Positions 42,439 through 42,954 of a stretch of 42,954 nucleotides of DNA are shown here, piece after piece. Source of the stretch: Candidatus Coprenecus stercoravium (GTDB taxonomy: Bacteria; Bacteroidota; Bacteroidia; Bacteroidales; UBA932). The stretch covers positions 1 through 42,954 of the forward strand of contig DXAW01000082.1 in assembly GCA_019116865.1 (NCBI GenBank), read 5' to 3'. The translations under genes were made by a program, and so were the position numbers. The notes beneath the pieces were generated by a model, which worked only from the letters and a program-made list of their open reading frames with translations, was not told the DNA's origin and did no database searches. Each line of letters opens with the position of its first letter. Position 1 is the stretch's first letter.

Positions 42439-42954
42439 ATGAAAAGATTTTTTCAGACAATCAAGAATATCTTCAAGATTGAAGAGCTGAGGAAGAGGTT
42501 GGGTTACACCTTCCTCCTCCTGCTCGTCTATCGTCTGGGAAGTTTCATAGTCGTGCCGGGTATCGACCCGACGCAGCTTGCGAACCTCGAAGCCCAGGCG
42601 TCTACGGGCCTCCTCAGTCTGTTGGATATGTTCTCCGGCGGCGCTTTCGGCAACGCTTCCATCTTCGCGCTGGGAGTTATGCCGTATATCTCCGCTTCCA
42701 TCGTCATCCAGCTTCTGGGTGTGATGGTCCCCTATTTCCAGAAAATGCAGAGAGAAGGGGAGAGCGGACGTAGAAAAATGAACCAGTGGACACGCTATCT
42801 GACAATTGTAATCCTTCTGCTTCAAGGACCTGCGTACATTACCAACCTTCACGCACAATTGCCCGCAGATGCGTTCTTAGTACAGGGTTTCGGATTCAAC
42901 ATCTTCGCTACTATCGTGCTGATGGCAGGTACGATGTTCGTGATGTGGCTCGGC
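42439..42954 (+). CDS. secY: Preprotein translocase subunit SecY, partial
   Basis: The first 172 residues of the main channel of the Sec translocon, cut by the window edge. The cytoplasmic start MKRFFQTIKNIFKIEELRKR leads to helix 1 (TFLLLLVYRLGSFIVVPGI), the plug region with GLLSLLDMFSGGAFGNASIF, then helix 2 (ALGVMPYISASIVIQLL) and QKMQREGESGRRKMNQWTRY, all typical. Standard position after rplO. Confidence 0.97.
   Translation, partial: MKRFFQTIKNIFKIEELRKRLGYTFLLLLVYRLGSFIVVPGIDPTQLANLEAQASTGLLSLLDMFSGGAFGNASIFALGVMPYISASIVIQLLGVMVPYFQKMQREGESGRRKMNQWTRYLTIVILLLQGPAYITNLHAQLPADAFLVQGFGFNIFATIVLMAGTMFVMWLG

Noticed and set aside
1-42954. CRISPR arrays, insertion sequences, prophage genes, integrase or attachment sites next to tRNA-Ser
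   Set aside because: No regularly spaced repeats, transposase, integrase or phage structural gene were found, and nothing resembling a duplicated tRNA 3' end lies near 12237.

Overview
The window looks like a chromosomal segment of a member of the Bacteroidota, probably order Bacteroidales. Several signs agree. Promoters follow the Bacteroides consensus (TTTG, 19-20 nt, TAnnTTTG) and most 5' leaders are short. Families largely confined to this phylum are present (DUF4270, DUF3098, DUF4294, a BACON-type lipoprotein, NagB fused to a PIG-L/LmbE-like domain). Lipoproteins are numerous, and the biotin operon uses BioG. I see no phage, insertion sequence, CRISPR array or plasmid gene.

Layout. (1) 1-6523, minus: a TetR-regulated export operon resembling E. 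coli cecR-ybhGFSR with an added TolC (TetR, TolC, HlyD lipoprotein, two ABC ATPases, two ABC-2 permeases, the last cut by the window edge). A divergent MATE efflux gene (6643-8046) shares its upstream region. (2) 7998-12100, minus: an unusual four-gene envelope cluster (beta-barrel-like protein, two lipoproteins, and a WG-repeat protein with a caspase-like domain whose catalytic His and Cys are both replaced). (3) 12237-12324: tRNA-Ser(GCT) with its own promoter and terminator. (4) 12369-18649, minus: TolC, MacA-like and MacB-like (split) exporter followed by a LytS/LytTR-type two-component pair. (5) 18800-20557, plus: a single BACON-like lipoprotein with three related beta modules. (6) 20632-26131, minus: complete biotin operon bioB-A-F-G-C-D. 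(7) 26205-28935: PH-like membrane protein, purN, acpP and fabF. (8) 28910-31100, minus: DUF4270 lipoprotein and a short starch-synthase-like protein. (9) 31190-33970, plus: ftsX, DUF3098, uppP, lpxH-like. (10) 33933-36907, minus: nagB-PIG-L fusion and DUF4294. (11) 37176-42954, plus: the distal S10/spc ribosomal protein operon from rplP to partial secY.

The strongest leads are: the pseudo-caspase cluster; a 121-nt near-palindromic element between rpsN and rpsH inside an essential operon; an S10 operon that begins at rplP under a consensus promoter, with the upstream ribosomal genes absent here; and the three-module BACON-like lipoprotein. Genes are tightly packed: several operons use ATGA-type overlaps and three convergent gene pairs overlap at their 3' ends.

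All family calls come from reading motifs and gene order by eye. No database search was run.
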